Positions 1 through 8,016 of a DNA stretch of 64,000 nt are shown here, piece after piece. Each line of letters begins with the position of its first letter. The first letter of the stretch is position 1. Made by a program: the position numbers and the translations under genes. Source of the stretch: Blastococcus fimeti (GTDB lineage: Bacteria > Actinomycetota > Actinomycetes > Mycobacteriales > Geodermatophilaceae); contig FNAW01000008.1 of NCBI GenBank assembly GCA_900102115.1, positions 24,868 to 88,867 of the forward strand, given 5' to 3'. The notes below the pieces were generated by a model that worked only from the letters and a program-made list of their open reading frames with translations, was not told where the DNA came from and did not search any database.

Positions 1-2000
1 AGTTCGACGAGCGCGTCGCGCAGCCGCGTCATGCCGGCGTCGAGGTCGGAGTCGCGTCGCTCGACGAGGCCGTCGGTGTAGAGCAGCACCGTGGAGCCGT
101 GGTCGAGCAGGACCACCGACTCCCGCCGGACGGCGGCGGAGTCGACGCCCAGCATGAGGTCACCGACCCACGGAGCCAGCTCCGCGACGGTGCCGTCGCG
201 GTGCACCACCATCGGCGGCAGGTGCCCGGCGTTGGCCCACCGCATCCGGGTGACGCCGCGGCGGCGCTCCGCCGGCGTCTGCTCGAAGCGGGCGATCGCC
301 GCGGTGGCCAGCGTGCCGAGCTGGAGGGTGGACATCGAGGAGTCCAGGCCGCGGAGCACCTCGACCGGACCGGCGTTGCTGTACGTGGCGATCCCGCGCA
401 GCAGGCTGCGCAGCTGACCCATGGCCGCGGCGGCCTCGGTGTCGTGACCGACGACGTCGCCGATGACGAGCATGGTGCTGCCGTTGGGCTGGAGGAAGGC
501 GTCGTACCAGTCACCGCCCACCCGGGCCGCCTCGGCGGCGGGCAGGTAGCGCACCGCGATCTCGGCGTGCTCGGGTTTCGGAGGCTCGGTGAGCAGGCTG
601 CGCTGCAGGCCCTCGGCCAGCTGCTGCTGGGCGCTGAACAACCGCGCGTTGTCCCAGGCGAGCCCGGCACGGTCGGCCACGTCCTGCGCGATCGCGACGT
701 CCTCCTCGGTGGGGGCGTGCCCCGCGGCGTAGAAGAGGGTGAGCAGGCCGACGGTGCGGCCGCGGGCGCGCAGCGGCAGCGCCACCTCGGTGGCGGGGTC
801 GAGGACCTTGAGCAGATCACGGGCCGGACCCGGGGGGAGCACCTCCAGGACGTCGGAGCCGCTGAAGGTGGCCGCCTCGCCGGAGTGCAGCGCGCGGGCG
901 ACCGGGGCGGTCATGGGCATCGCGTCGAGCCGGACCTCGCGGTAGCGCTCGAGCAGGACGCGCGCGGTGGGGTCGACGTGCCAGCTGCCGACGTCCCGTG
1001 GCGCCCCGTCGGCGCCGATGACGGTGACCACGCAGAAGTCGGCCAGGGCCGGGACCACCAGCCTGGGCAGTCGCGCGGTGGCCACCTGGGTGTCCAGCGT
1101 GCCGGCCAGCTCCGCGCTCACCTGGGCGAGGGTGGCCAGCTGTCGGGCCCAGCGCTCGGCCCGTTCCTCGGCCGCCCGGCGCTCGGTGACCTCCAGGAAG
1201 TAGACGGACAGGCCGTCGGGGGTCGGCCAGGCGCGCAGCTCGTACCAGCCGTCCAGCGGGGCGGGGTAGTAGGCGTCGAACGAGACCGGCTCCCCGCTGC
1301 TGACCGCCTTGCGGTAGCTCTCCTCGAAGATGCCGGCCACCGTGGCGGGGAAGGCCTCCCAGAGGACCTCGCCCAGCAGCTCGTCGCGGCTGTGCCCCAG
1401 CAGGCGCTCTGCCTCGGCGTTCACGTGACTGAACCGCCACTCGCGGTCGAGGGAGTAGAAGCCGGCCGGCATGGCCTCGAGGACGCGGGTGACCCGCGTC
1501 GCCGCCTCGCGCTCGCCGGTGGTGTCGTAGGCGGCGCCGATCAGCCGGTCGGTCCGGCCGTCGGGGCCGGGGAGGCACCGGCCCCGGGCGTGGATCCAGC
1601 GGGTCTCCCCGTCCGGGAGCACGATCCGGTACTCCACGTCGTACTCGCCGCAGGTGTCGGTGCTGGCCTGCAGGGCGGCGGCGTGCCAAGCCATGTCGTC
1701 GGGGTGCACCCGCGCGTTGAAGGCCGCGAGGGACTCGTCGAACGATTGCGGGTCGGAGTAGCCGAACATCCGCTGGAGCTGCTCGTCCCACAGCAGTGTG
1801 CCGGTGGACGGTTCCCAGTCGAACGTGCCGACCTCGCCGGCGTCCTTGGCGAGTTCCCAGCGCAGTCGCTCGTTCTCGTACTGCTTCTGCAGGGCGAGGA
1901 GCTGCTCGGCGAAGGAGACGTGTTCACCGCCGTCGGGACGCGTCTCGACCTCCGGGCGTCCGCCGTCAGGGGCGGTCGTCCGGTCGGGGGTTGCGTCCAC
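1..2000 (-). CDS. PAS-PAS-GAF-PP2C serine phosphatase (SpoIIE/RsbU-like), 3' end outside window
   Basis: About 666 residues are visible and the C-terminal end runs off the left edge. The start is a GTG with AAAGG six bases upstream. In order I read a short acidic leader, a PAS domain (residues ~50-160, motif FGYSDP), a second PAS domain (~165-290), a GAF-like domain (~300-460) and a PP2C/SpoIIE phosphatase domain with GGDWYDAF, GDVVGHD and TDGLVERR, which carry the metal-binding aspartates. Such proteins dephosphorylate anti-sigma antagonists in partner-switching stress pathways, and the PAS/GAF part senses the signal; that role is family knowledge. No anti-sigma or antagonist gene lies beside it. 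A close relative is at 28836-30458. Confidence 0.9.
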   Translation of the reverse strand, partial: MDATPDRTTAPDGGRPEVETRPDGGEHVSFAEQLLALQKQYENERLRWELAKDAGEVGTFDWEPSTGTLLWDEQLQRMFGYSDPQSFDESLAAFNARVHPDDMAWHAAALQASTDTCGEYDVEYRIVLPDGETRWIHARGRCLPGPDGRTDRLIGAAYDTTGEREAATRVTRVLEAMPAGFYSLDREWRFSHVNAEAERLLGHSRDELLGEVLWEAFPATVAGIFEESYRKAVSSGEPVSFDAYYPAPLDGWYELRAWPTPDGLSVYFLEVTERRAAEERAERWARQLATLAQVSAELAGTLDTQVATARLPRLVVPALADFCVVTVIGADGAPRDVGSWHVDPTARVLLERYREVRLDAMPMTAPVARALHSGEAATFSGSDVLEVLPPGPARDLLKVLDPATEVALPLRARGRTVGLLTLFYAAGHAPTEEDVAIAQDVADRAGLAWDNARLFSAQQQLAEGLQRSLLTEPPKPEHAEIAVRYLPAAEAARVGGDWYDAFLQPNGSTMLVIGDVVGHDTEAAAAMGQLRSLLRGIATYSNAGPVEVLRGLDSSMSTLQLGTLATAAIARFEQTPAERRRGVTRMRWANAGHLPPMVVHRDGTVAELAPWVGDLMLGVDSAAVRRESVVLLDHGSTVLLYTDGLVERRDSDLDAGMTRLRDALVE

Positions 2001-2133
2001 GAGGTGCCTTTCTGCCCGGGGGCGGCCCGGTCCGTCCGGCATTCGGCCCGTGTGCTGGAGCCTGCGCCGTACCCCGCAGGTTATGCCACGCCCGCCGCGT
2101 CGGACGCAACCATCCCCGGACGAGCGGGGCGCG

Positions 2134-2880
2134 TCAGATCGCGGGCTCGACCAGCGTGAGGGCGGCGCCGCCGGCATGTTCCACGTGCAACCCCGCGCGC
2201 CTCAGCAGTCGCCGCAGCCCCACGACGTCCGAGGGCTCCGCGGTGGTCGCCGCCAGCAGCCGGGCCAGCCGGCCCTTCGTGGCCTTGTTGAAGTGGCTGA
2301 CGACCGACCGGGTGCCGTCGGGGCGCTCGCTGAGCACCTGCACGGTGACCGCGCCGGCCACCGGGGCCAGTGCGGCGTAGGCGCCGCTGCGCAGGTCGAC
2401 GACGAGGCCCTGCTCGGCGGCGAGCACCGGTGCGAGCGCCGGCCGCCACAGGGCCCGGAGCGTGGGCAGTCCCGGCAGCGCGGAGCCGGCGGAGAGCCGG
2501 TAGGCCGGGATCCGGTCCCCGCCGCGGACCAGCCCGAACAGCGCCGAGCCGACCGCGAGGCGGGCGTCGGCCCGGGCCCGCTGGGCGCGGGTCAACGAGG
2601 CGACGTCGAGGGCGTCGTAGAGCACGCCGGTGTACCGGTCGAGGACCGGCAGGGTGGCGCTGGTCCACAGCTCGGCGTTGCGGGCGATCTCGTCGTCCTG
2701 GCGCGCCGAGACCCCGAGCGCCGCGCGGGCGGCCGGGACGTCGTCGGCCAGCTTGACCAGTGCCTCGACCAGCTCGGTCCGGACGCCGCCGAGCTCGGGG
2801 GCGCTGAGCGCGGCGAGGTCGAGCGGGGGACCGTCCCCGCCGGGGTGCTTGGTCTCCGACGGCGGCAGCAGGACGAGCAC
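2134..2880 (-). CDS. yaaA: YaaA family peroxide-stress protein (DUF328)
   Basis: 248 residues, full length for the family. It opens with the hallmark MLVLLPPSETKH. E. coli YaaA lowers free intracellular iron during peroxide stress and the fold binds DNA; this is known for the family and not shown here. Four bases separate the end of the upstream exonuclease III gene from this start, so the two are probably one transcript, which fits a shared oxidative-damage theme. Near its end the gene carries a copy of GTTGCACGTGGAAC, described separately. Confidence 0.9.
   Translation of the reverse strand: MLVLLPPSETKHPGGDGPPLDLAALSAPELGGVRTELVEALVKLADDVPAARAALGVSARQDDEIARNAELWTSATLPVLDRYTGVLYDALDVASLTRAQRARADARLAVGSALFGLVRGGDRIPAYRLSAGSALPGLPTLRALWRPALAPVLAAEQGLVVDLRSGAYAALAPVAGAVTVQVLSERPDGTRSVVSHFNKATKGRLARLLAATTAEPSDVVGLRRLLRRAGLHVEHAGGAALTLVEPAI
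2177..2192. other. ParB-site-like 16-mer inside yaaA (copy 1 of 3)
   Basis: Plus strand TGTTCCACGTGCAACC, so the minus strand holds GTTGCACGTGGAAC. This resembles the bacterial parS consensus GTTTCACGTGAAAC with the CACGTG core and both GTT/AAC ends kept. On the gene strand it reads TTG-CAC-GTG-GAA (Leu-His-Val-Glu); TTG and GAA are rare codons in this window, which suggests the DNA motif itself is being kept. Confidence 0.5.
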
Positions 2881-2884
2881 GCGG

Positions 2885-3688
2885 TCAGTCCTCGAGGTCG
2901 ACGATCACGGGGGCGTGGTCGCTGGCGCCCTTGCCCTTCCGCTCCTCGCGGTCGATGAGGGCGCCGGTCACCCGACCGGTCAGAGCGGGGGAGCCGAGGA
3001 CGAAGTCGATCCGCATGCCCTCGCGCCGCGGGAAGCGCAGCTGCGTGTAGTCCCAGTAGGTGAAGACGCCGGGGCCGGGGGCCAGCGGCCGCACCACGTC
3101 GGCGTATCCGGCGTCGACGACGGCCTGGAACGCGGCGCGCTCGGGCGGGGAGACGTGGGTGGAGTGGGTGAAGACGGACATGTCCCAGACGTCGTCGTCC
3201 TGGGGGGCGATGTTCCAGTCACCCACGAGCGCGATGGGGGCCTGCGGATCGGCGGCGAGCCAGCCGCCCGCGGCGACGCGCAGTGCCTCGAGCCACTCGA
3301 GCTTGTACTGCAGGTGCGGGTCGGCCAGCGTGCGCCCGTTGGGCACGTAGAGGCTCCACACCCGGACGCCGCCGCAGGTGGCGGCGATCGCCCGCGCCTC
3401 GGGAGCCGGGTCGACGCCGTCCTTCGAGGACCAGGACGGCATGCCCGGGAAGCCGACCTCGACGTCGTCCAGCCCGATGCGGGAGAGCACCGCGACGCCG
3501 TTCCACTGCGAGTGGCCCACGTGCGCCACCTCGTAGCCGAGCGCGCTGAACACCATCTCCGGGAACTGGTCGTCCCGGCACTTGGTCTCCTGCAGCGCCA
3601 GCACGTCGACGTCGTGCCGCTCCAGGAACGCGGCCACCCGGTCGGCCCGGGTACGGATCGAGTTCACGTTCCACGTCGCCAGGCGCAT
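2885..3688 (-). CDS. xthA: Exodeoxyribonuclease III (AP endonuclease, ExoIII family)
   Basis: 267 residues, the usual length. It is a Mg-dependent 3'-5' exonuclease and class II AP endonuclease of base excision repair. Visible motifs are MRLATWNVNS (catalytic Asn7), LALQETKC (metal-binding Glu34), GDWNIAP in the middle, and the C-terminal SDHAPV with the catalytic Asp-His. It lies four bases ahead of yaaA on the same strand and is probably co-transcribed with it. Confidence 0.95.
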   Translation of the reverse strand: MRLATWNVNSIRTRADRVAAFLERHDVDVLALQETKCRDDQFPEMVFSALGYEVAHVGHSQWNGVAVLSRIGLDDVEVGFPGMPSWSSKDGVDPAPEARAIAATCGGVRVWSLYVPNGRTLADPHLQYKLEWLEALRVAAGGWLAADPQAPIALVGDWNIAPQDDDVWDMSVFTHSTHVSPPERAAFQAVVDAGYADVVRPLAPGPGVFTYWDYTQLRFPRREGMRIDFVLGSPALTGRVTGALIDREERKGKGASDHAPVIVDLED

Positions 3689-3739
3689 GTGCCGATTGTC
3701 GGCCTACCGGCCGACACCGCGTCCAGGGCCCCCCGCTCC

Positions 3740-4690
3740 TCACACCTGGACGGGCGCCTGCCCCTTGGCCAGCATGCGCGCGCGCATGCGCTCGCGGCTC
3801 TCGACGAACTTGGTGGCCTGGGCGTCCAGCCCGGTGAGGAACTCCGCCAGCTGCTCGCGGGCCTGCTCGCCCTCGGGGCCGAAGTCGCTGCGGTCGAAGA
3901 CCTTCCAGGTGCGCAGGATGGGGCTGACGACCTCGTCGTGGTGCAGCCGCAGGTCGTAGATCCCGGCCTTGGCGATGATCGTCGAGTTTTTCCGGAAGTT
4001 CGCCATGTTCGCGCCGGGCATCTCGAAGTTCATGACCTCGTTGGCCACGGCCTTCATCGTCTCGTCCGGGTCGATGTCGAACGCCGCGGTGACCAGGTTG
4101 CGGTAGAAGATCATGTGCAGGTTCTCGTCGGTGGCGATGCGGGCCAGGAGCTTGTCGGCGATCGGGTCGCCGGTGGCCTTGCCGGTGTTGCGGTGCGAGA
4201 CGCGGGTCGCCAGCTCCTGGAAGGAGACGTAGGCGACCGCCTCGAGCGGGGTCTTGTCCCCGGAGTCGTAGCCGGTGGTCATGTAGTCCATCCGGGCCCG
4301 CTCCAGCTCGACCGGGTCCACGCCACGGGTGACGACGAGGTAGTCGCGCAGCGCGACCCCGTGCCGTCCCTCCTCCGCCGTCCAGCGGCCCACCCACTGC
4401 CCCCAGGCGCCGTCGCGGCCGAACCGCGTGGCGATCTCCCGGTGGTAGCTGGGCAGGTTGTCCTCGGTGAGCAGGTTGACGAACATCGCGGCCTTCGCGG
4501 TCTGGTCCAGCCGCGACTGCTCGGGCGACCAGTCCTCGCCTCCGAGGAAGGCGAAGTTCCGGCCCTCGTCCCACGGGACGTAGTCGTGCGGGTGCCACTC
4601 CTTGGCCATCCGGATGTGCCGGTCGAGATTCTCGGCGACCACCGGCTCGAGCTCGGTCAGCACCGCGGCCTGCGGGGACGTCTGGGACAT
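3740..4690 (-). CDS. Acyl-ACP desaturase (stearoyl-ACP delta-9 type, DesA/FAB2 family)
   Basis: 316 residues. It is a soluble di-iron enzyme that introduces a double bond into acyl chains bound to acyl carrier protein, so it adjusts membrane fluidity. The two iron-binding motifs are present: EEGRH at residues 106-110 and DENLH at 188-192, with the extra Glu in LLTEDN near 76. The gene stands alone. Its start is 22 bases downstream of a tandem inverted-repeat element that looks like an operator (4713-4742), so expression is probably regulated by a TetR-type fatty-acid sensor; that regulator is not in the window. Confidence 0.93.
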   Translation of the reverse strand: MSQTSPQAAVLTELEPVVAENLDRHIRMAKEWHPHDYVPWDEGRNFAFLGGEDWSPEQSRLDQTAKAAMFVNLLTEDNLPSYHREIATRFGRDGAWGQWVGRWTAEEGRHGVALRDYLVVTRGVDPVELERARMDYMTTGYDSGDKTPLEAVAYVSFQELATRVSHRNTGKATGDPIADKLLARIATDENLHMIFYRNLVTAAFDIDPDETMKAVANEVMNFEMPGANMANFRKNSTIIAKAGIYDLRLHHDEVVSPILRTWKVFDRSDFGPEGEQAREQLAEFLTGLDAQATKFVESRERMRARMLAKGQAPVQV

Positions 4691-4712
4691 GAGGACCTCC
4701 GGGTCGACTCGA

Positions 4713-4742
4713 CCTACGCCGTCGTAACCTACGCGGCCGTAA
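4713..4742 (-). promoter_or_regulatory. Tandem operator-like repeat upstream of the desaturase gene
   Basis: Two adjacent 15-base copies, CCTACGCCGTCGTAA and CCTACGCGGCCGTAA on the plus strand. Each contains TACG-N4-CGTA, so each copy is itself a small palindrome. The patch is AT-richer than its surroundings and lies 23-52 bases upstream of the desaturase start. A possible -10 (TAGGTT on the minus strand) straddles the junction of the two copies. Confidence 0.5.
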
Positions 4743-4890
4743 CCATCGGGTCACGTACCCGGTGGGTGCCCAGTCGACGTCCTCCGCACGCGCCCCGACG
4801 CGCATCCGGCGTGTCGCCCGGTCGGGGGTACCGCAGCGGGGATGTCCCCGAGCGGCGGCCCGGGGCCCGCATCGGTGGGAACATGGCCGG

Positions 4891-6438
4891 GTGAGCAGCG
4901 CGCCCGACGACCCCGGTGGCGCAGTCTCCCCAGCACCAGCAGCCTCCCCGGCACCGCCGGCCCGGGCCCCGCGCCGGGCGGGCAGCTTCCGCGCCGCGCT
5001 CGGCTGGACCGTGCTCAACGCCCTCCTGCCCGGCACCGCCTTCCTGGCCGCCGGCCGGCGGGTGCTCGGCGGCGTCGTGCTCGGGGTCTTCCTGCTGCTC
5101 GCCGCCGGCGGGGCGTGGATCGCCACCGGCGGGCAGCGCTCGGCGGTCCGCGCGTCCGTCGACACGTCGTCGCTGCTGTGGATCGTGGCCGGCCTGGCCG
5201 TCGGGGCGCTGCTGTGGTGCGCCGTCGTCGTCGCCGGGTACCTGCTGCTGCTGCCCCACGGCACGCCCCGGGGCCGCCGGCTCCTGGGCGGCGGGGTGGT
5301 GCTGCTGCTGGTCGCCGCGGTGCTGGCCCCCGCGGTGGTGGCCGGCCAGGTCGCGATGACCCAGCGCGACCTCATCGCCGAGGTGTTCACCGACGAGGGC
5401 CGCTCCGCGACGGTGGACCAGGACGAGCCGAACCCGTTCGGCAGCAAGGAGCGGGTGAACGTGCTGCTCCTGGGCGGCGACGGCGGCGAGGGGCGCGAGG
5501 GCGTGCGCACCGACACCGTCATCGTGGCGAGCATCGCCACCGACGACGGCGCGACGACGCTGTTCAGCCTGCCCCGCAACCTCGAGGACCTGCCCTTCCC
5601 CGCGGACAGCCCGCTCGCCGCGCTCTACCCGGACGGCTTCGATGCCGGCAGCGAGAGCGAGAGCCTGCTCAACGCCGTCTACCGCAACGGCCCGGCGATG
5701 TACCCCGACGTGCTCGGCCCCACCGACAACGCGGGGGCGGACTTCCTCAAGCTCGGTGTCGGCGAGGCGCTGGGCATCGAGATCGACTACTACGTGCTGA
5801 TCAACCTCGAGGGCTTCAGCCGACTGGTCGACGCCCTCGGCGGGATCACCGTGAACGTCAACTACTGGGTGCCGATCGGCGGCGAGCCGTCGGTGGGCAC
5901 CCTGCCCGACGACTACATCGCCCCCGGGCCGAACCGGTTCATGGACGGCGCCACCGCCCTGGCGTTCGCCCGGGGCCGGTTCGGGCTGACCGACTACGAC
6001 CGGATGGACCGGCAGCGCTGCACCCTGGACGCGATCGTCGACGCCGCCGACCCGATCACCCTGCTGCGCAAGTACCAGGAGCTGGCCCGCACCACCAAGG
6101 ACATCGTCTCCACCGACATCCCCCGGTCGGCACTCGGCGACTTCGTCGACCTGGCGTTCCTGGTGAAGGACGCCGGCATCCGCAGCGTCGTCTTCGACGA
6201 CTCGGTGATCGACCCGGCCTACCCCGACTACGACAAGATCCGCGGCGCGGTCTTCCTGGCGCTGTCGGGGCCGGTCCCGGACGACGCGGCGGACGGCACG
6301 GACGAGCCGACGCCGTCGCCCCCGGCCGAGCCGGAGGGGTCGATCGCCCCGAGCGACGTCCGCGACGCCTGCGCCTACGACCGGGCGGCGGCCGAGCTGG
6401 CGCTGCTGGCGGGCGAGCCCCCGACACGCGGGAACTGA
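4891..6438 (+). CDS. LytR-CpsA-Psr (LCP) family protein, membrane anchored
   Basis: 515 residues from GTG 4891; an in-frame start further upstream would add only low-complexity residues. The N-terminal ~165 residues are Ala/Pro-rich and then hold about four hydrophobic segments, unusual for LCP proteins, which mostly have one. The extracellular LCP domain follows, from VNVLLLGGDGG, with RTDTVIV, FSLPRN and YDRMDRQR as the pyrophosphate-lipid binding signatures. LCP enzymes attach teichoic acid or arabinogalactan-type polymers to peptidoglycan. The tail is Pro/Glu-rich. It lies convergent with the VOC gene and stands alone. Confidence 0.85.
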   Translation: MSSAPDDPGGAVSPAPAASPAPPARAPRRAGSFRAALGWTVLNALLPGTAFLAAGRRVLGGVVLGVFLLLAAGGAWIATGGQRSAVRASVDTSSLLWIVAGLAVGALLWCAVVVAGYLLLLPHGTPRGRRLLGGGVVLLLVAAVLAPAVVAGQVAMTQRDLIAEVFTDEGRSATVDQDEPNPFGSKERVNVLLLGGDGGEGREGVRTDTVIVASIATDDGATTLFSLPRNLEDLPFPADSPLAALYPDGFDAGSESESLLNAVYRNGPAMYPDVLGPTDNAGADFLKLGVGEALGIEIDYYVLINLEGFSRLVDALGGITVNVNYWVPIGGEPSVGTLPDDYIAPGPNRFMDGATALAFARGRFGLTDYDRMDRQRCTLDAIVDAADPITLLRKYQELARTTKDIVSTDIPRSALGDFVDLAFLVKDAGIRSVVFDDSVIDPAYPDYDKIRGAVFLALSGPVPDDAADGTDEPTPSPPAEPEGSIAPSDVRDACAYDRAAAELALLAGEPPTRGN

Positions 6439-6463
6439 CCGGCGCCGGTCCGCTCGCGGGGGG

Positions 6464-6862
6464 TCAGCTCGCGGGTGGGGCCATCGCCATGATCTGGAGC
6501 AGGTTGCCGCAGGTGTCGTCGAGCACCGCGGTGGTGACCGGCCCCATCTCGGTGGGGGGTTGGGTGAACCGGACCCCCAGCCCGGTCAGCCGGTCGAACT
6601 CGGCCCGGACGTCGGCCACGGCGAAGGAGTTGTAGGGGATGCCGTCGGCGACGAGGCCCTGCTTGTAGGCCTGCGCCGCGGGGTGCTCGTCGGGCTCGAG
6701 GACGAGCTCGACGCCGTCGGGCTGCTCGGGCGAGACGACGGTCAGCCAGCGGTGCGCCCCCATCGGGACGTCGTTCTTCGGCACGAAGCCCAGCACGTCG
6801 GTGTAGAACCGCAGCGCCTTCTCCTGGTCGTCCACGAAGACGCTGGTCAGGGTGATCCGCAC
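6464..6862 (-). CDS. VOC (glyoxalase/bleomycin-resistance fold) family protein
   Basis: 132 residues from GTG 6862. It opens with VRITLTSVFVDDQEKALRFY and has the paired beta-alpha-beta-beta-beta modules of the vicinal oxygen chelate fold, with VELVLEPD and a C-terminal Glu-type position in GPVTTAVLDD. The substrate is not deducible. Its start overlaps the end of the ArsR regulator gene by 16 bases, so the pair is translationally coupled and is very likely controlled by that regulator. Confidence 0.85.
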   Translation of the reverse strand: MRITLTSVFVDDQEKALRFYTDVLGFVPKNDVPMGAHRWLTVVSPEQPDGVELVLEPDEHPAAQAYKQGLVADGIPYNSFAVADVRAEFDRLTGLGVRFTQPPTEMGPVTTAVLDDTCGNLLQIMAMAPPAS

Positions 6863-7146
6863 GGGTCCTCCTCCTGGGGGTCGATGCGCCACCGGTCGGT
6901 GATGGCGCGCAGCGGTGCGGTGTCCAGGTCGTGGAACTTGTAGCGGCCCTCGCGCCGCGACCGGACCAGCCCGGCGTCCTCCAGCACGCCCAGGTGCTGG
7001 GAGACCGCCTGGCGGGTCGAGGACAGCCCGTGCCGCGTGACGAGCCGGTTGATCAGCTCGAACAGCGTCTGGCCCGAGCGCTCCTGCAGCTCGTCGAGGA
7101 TGGCGCGTCTGGTCGGATCGGCGAGGGCCCTGAACACGTCGCCCAC
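6847..7146 (-). CDS. ArsR family winged-helix repressor
   Basis: 99 residues from GTG 7146 (VGDVFRALADPTRR); a TTG at 7182 would give a 111-residue form. The winged helix is clear: RRAILDEL, then the recognition region STRQAVSQHLGVLEDAGLV and the wing RREGRYKFHD. There is no metal-binding ELCVCDL-type cysteine motif, so it belongs to the non-metal group of ArsR proteins that often pair with VOC or SRPBCC genes. It is coupled to the VOC gene, and a palindrome at 7160-7175 sits at the promoter side of its start, consistent with autorepression. Confidence 0.9.
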   Translation of the reverse strand: MGDVFRALADPTRRAILDELQERSGQTLFELINRLVTRHGLSSTRQAVSQHLGVLEDAGLVRSRREGRYKFHDLDTAPLRAITDRWRIDPQEEDPCGSP

Positions 7147-7159
7147 ACCTCCACCATAG

Positions 7160-7175
7160 GCAAGCGAACGCTTGC
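7160..7175. promoter_or_regulatory. Inverted repeat, likely operator of the ArsR/VOC pair
   Basis: GCAAGCG-AA-CGCTTGC, a perfect inverted repeat with 7-base arms and a 2-base centre, 14 bases upstream of the ArsR start. Spacing and symmetry suit a dimeric winged-helix repressor. It is also 50 bases upstream of the divergent GNAT gene, so it could affect both directions. Confidence 0.65.
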
Positions 7176-7224
7176 ATGACAACCCCCGGCGCCGCGCGCG
7201 GAGCTTCGCGGGAGGATGGGCGGC

Positions 7225-7743
7225 GTGCCCGCCGTCGACGTCCGTCCCCTGACCGCCGTCGACGACGCCCTGCGGGCCGAGCTGCTGGCCTGCTGGGTCG
7301 ACGTCACCAACGCCGGCGGTGCGGTCGGTTTCGTGCCCCCGGTGACCGACGCCGACGTCGCACCGGTGCTCGACCGGCTGCTCGAGGGTGTCGCCTCGGG
7401 GCGGGACGTGCTGTGCCTGCTCGCCGAGGACGGCGCGACGGCGGGCTTCGCCGTCCTCGTCGGCTCGTCCTCTCCGCTACGCCGGCACTGGGCGACCGTG
7501 CTGCGCGTGCAGGTCCACCCGTCCCGCCAGGGCACCGGGCTCGGTCGCGCCCTGATGGAGGGCGTGCACCGCATCGCCGCCGGACGGGGCTGGGAGTTCC
7601 TCTCGCTCAGCGCCCGCGGCGGCACCGGCGTCGACGGGTTCTACCGGGCGCTGGGGTACACCGAGGTGGGGCGGCTGCCGGGGGCGGTGCGCGTGGCGCC
7701 GGGCGACGACCGGGACGAGGTCCTGCTGGCCCGCCCGCTCTGA
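7225..7743 (+). CDS. GNAT family N-acetyltransferase
   Basis: 172 residues from GTG 7225, nine bases after GGAGG; ATG 7216 touches the Shine-Dalgarno sequence and is less likely. The acetyl-CoA binding motif is visible in LRVQVHPSRQGTGLGRALM (Q/RxxGxG/A), and the C-terminal GFYRALGYTEVG is typical. The substrate is unknown. It is divergent from the ArsR/VOC pair. Confidence 0.85.
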   Translation: MPAVDVRPLTAVDDALRAELLACWVDVTNAGGAVGFVPPVTDADVAPVLDRLLEGVASGRDVLCLLAEDGATAGFAVLVGSSSPLRRHWATVLRVQVHPSRQGTGLGRALMEGVHRIAAGRGWEFLSLSARGGTGVDGFYRALGYTEVGRLPGAVRVAPGDDRDEVLLARPL

Positions 7744-7789
7744 GCCGCCCGCGCCGTCGGCTCCCCCGCCCCTCTGGTAGACCCGGGGC

Positions 7790-8014
7790 ATGACCGCAGG
7801 CTCCCCCGACCGCTCCCCCCGTCGCACGCCCGAGCAGGACCGGGCCCGGCAGATCGGGTTGTTCGTCCTCGGCGTGGCCGTCGTCCTGCTGCTGTCGTCG
7901 GTCACCTGGTTCGGCAGCGACCAGAGCGGCGTGGGCATCGCGCAGATCGTCTGCGGGCTCGTGGTGGCGGGCGTCGGTGGCTTCCTCGTGCGGAGGGCCG
8001 ACACCCGCCGCTGA
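7790..8014 (+). CDS. Small two-helix membrane protein, unknown function
   Basis: 74 residues. A charged N-terminal ~22 residues rich in Arg and Pro is followed by two hydrophobic segments (QIGLFVLGVAVVLLLSSV and GIAQIVCGLVVAGVGGFLV) and an Arg-rich tail. I do not recognise a family. It ends two bases before the convergent acyl-CoA dehydrogenase gene. Confidence 0.7.
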   Translation: MTAGSPDRSPRRTPEQDRARQIGLFVLGVAVVLLLSSVTWFGSDQSGVGIAQIVCGLVVAGVGGFLVRRADTRR

Positions 8015-8016
8015 GG

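Noticed and set aside
99..2159. Very long open frames on the strand opposite real genes (for example 686 codons here, and similar ones at 9883-12870, 24565-27003, 41237-43852, 53765-57085)
   Set aside because: They lie wholly antisense to genes with clear family motifs, are low-complexity Arg/Gly/Val-rich, and follow from the C/G third-base bias.
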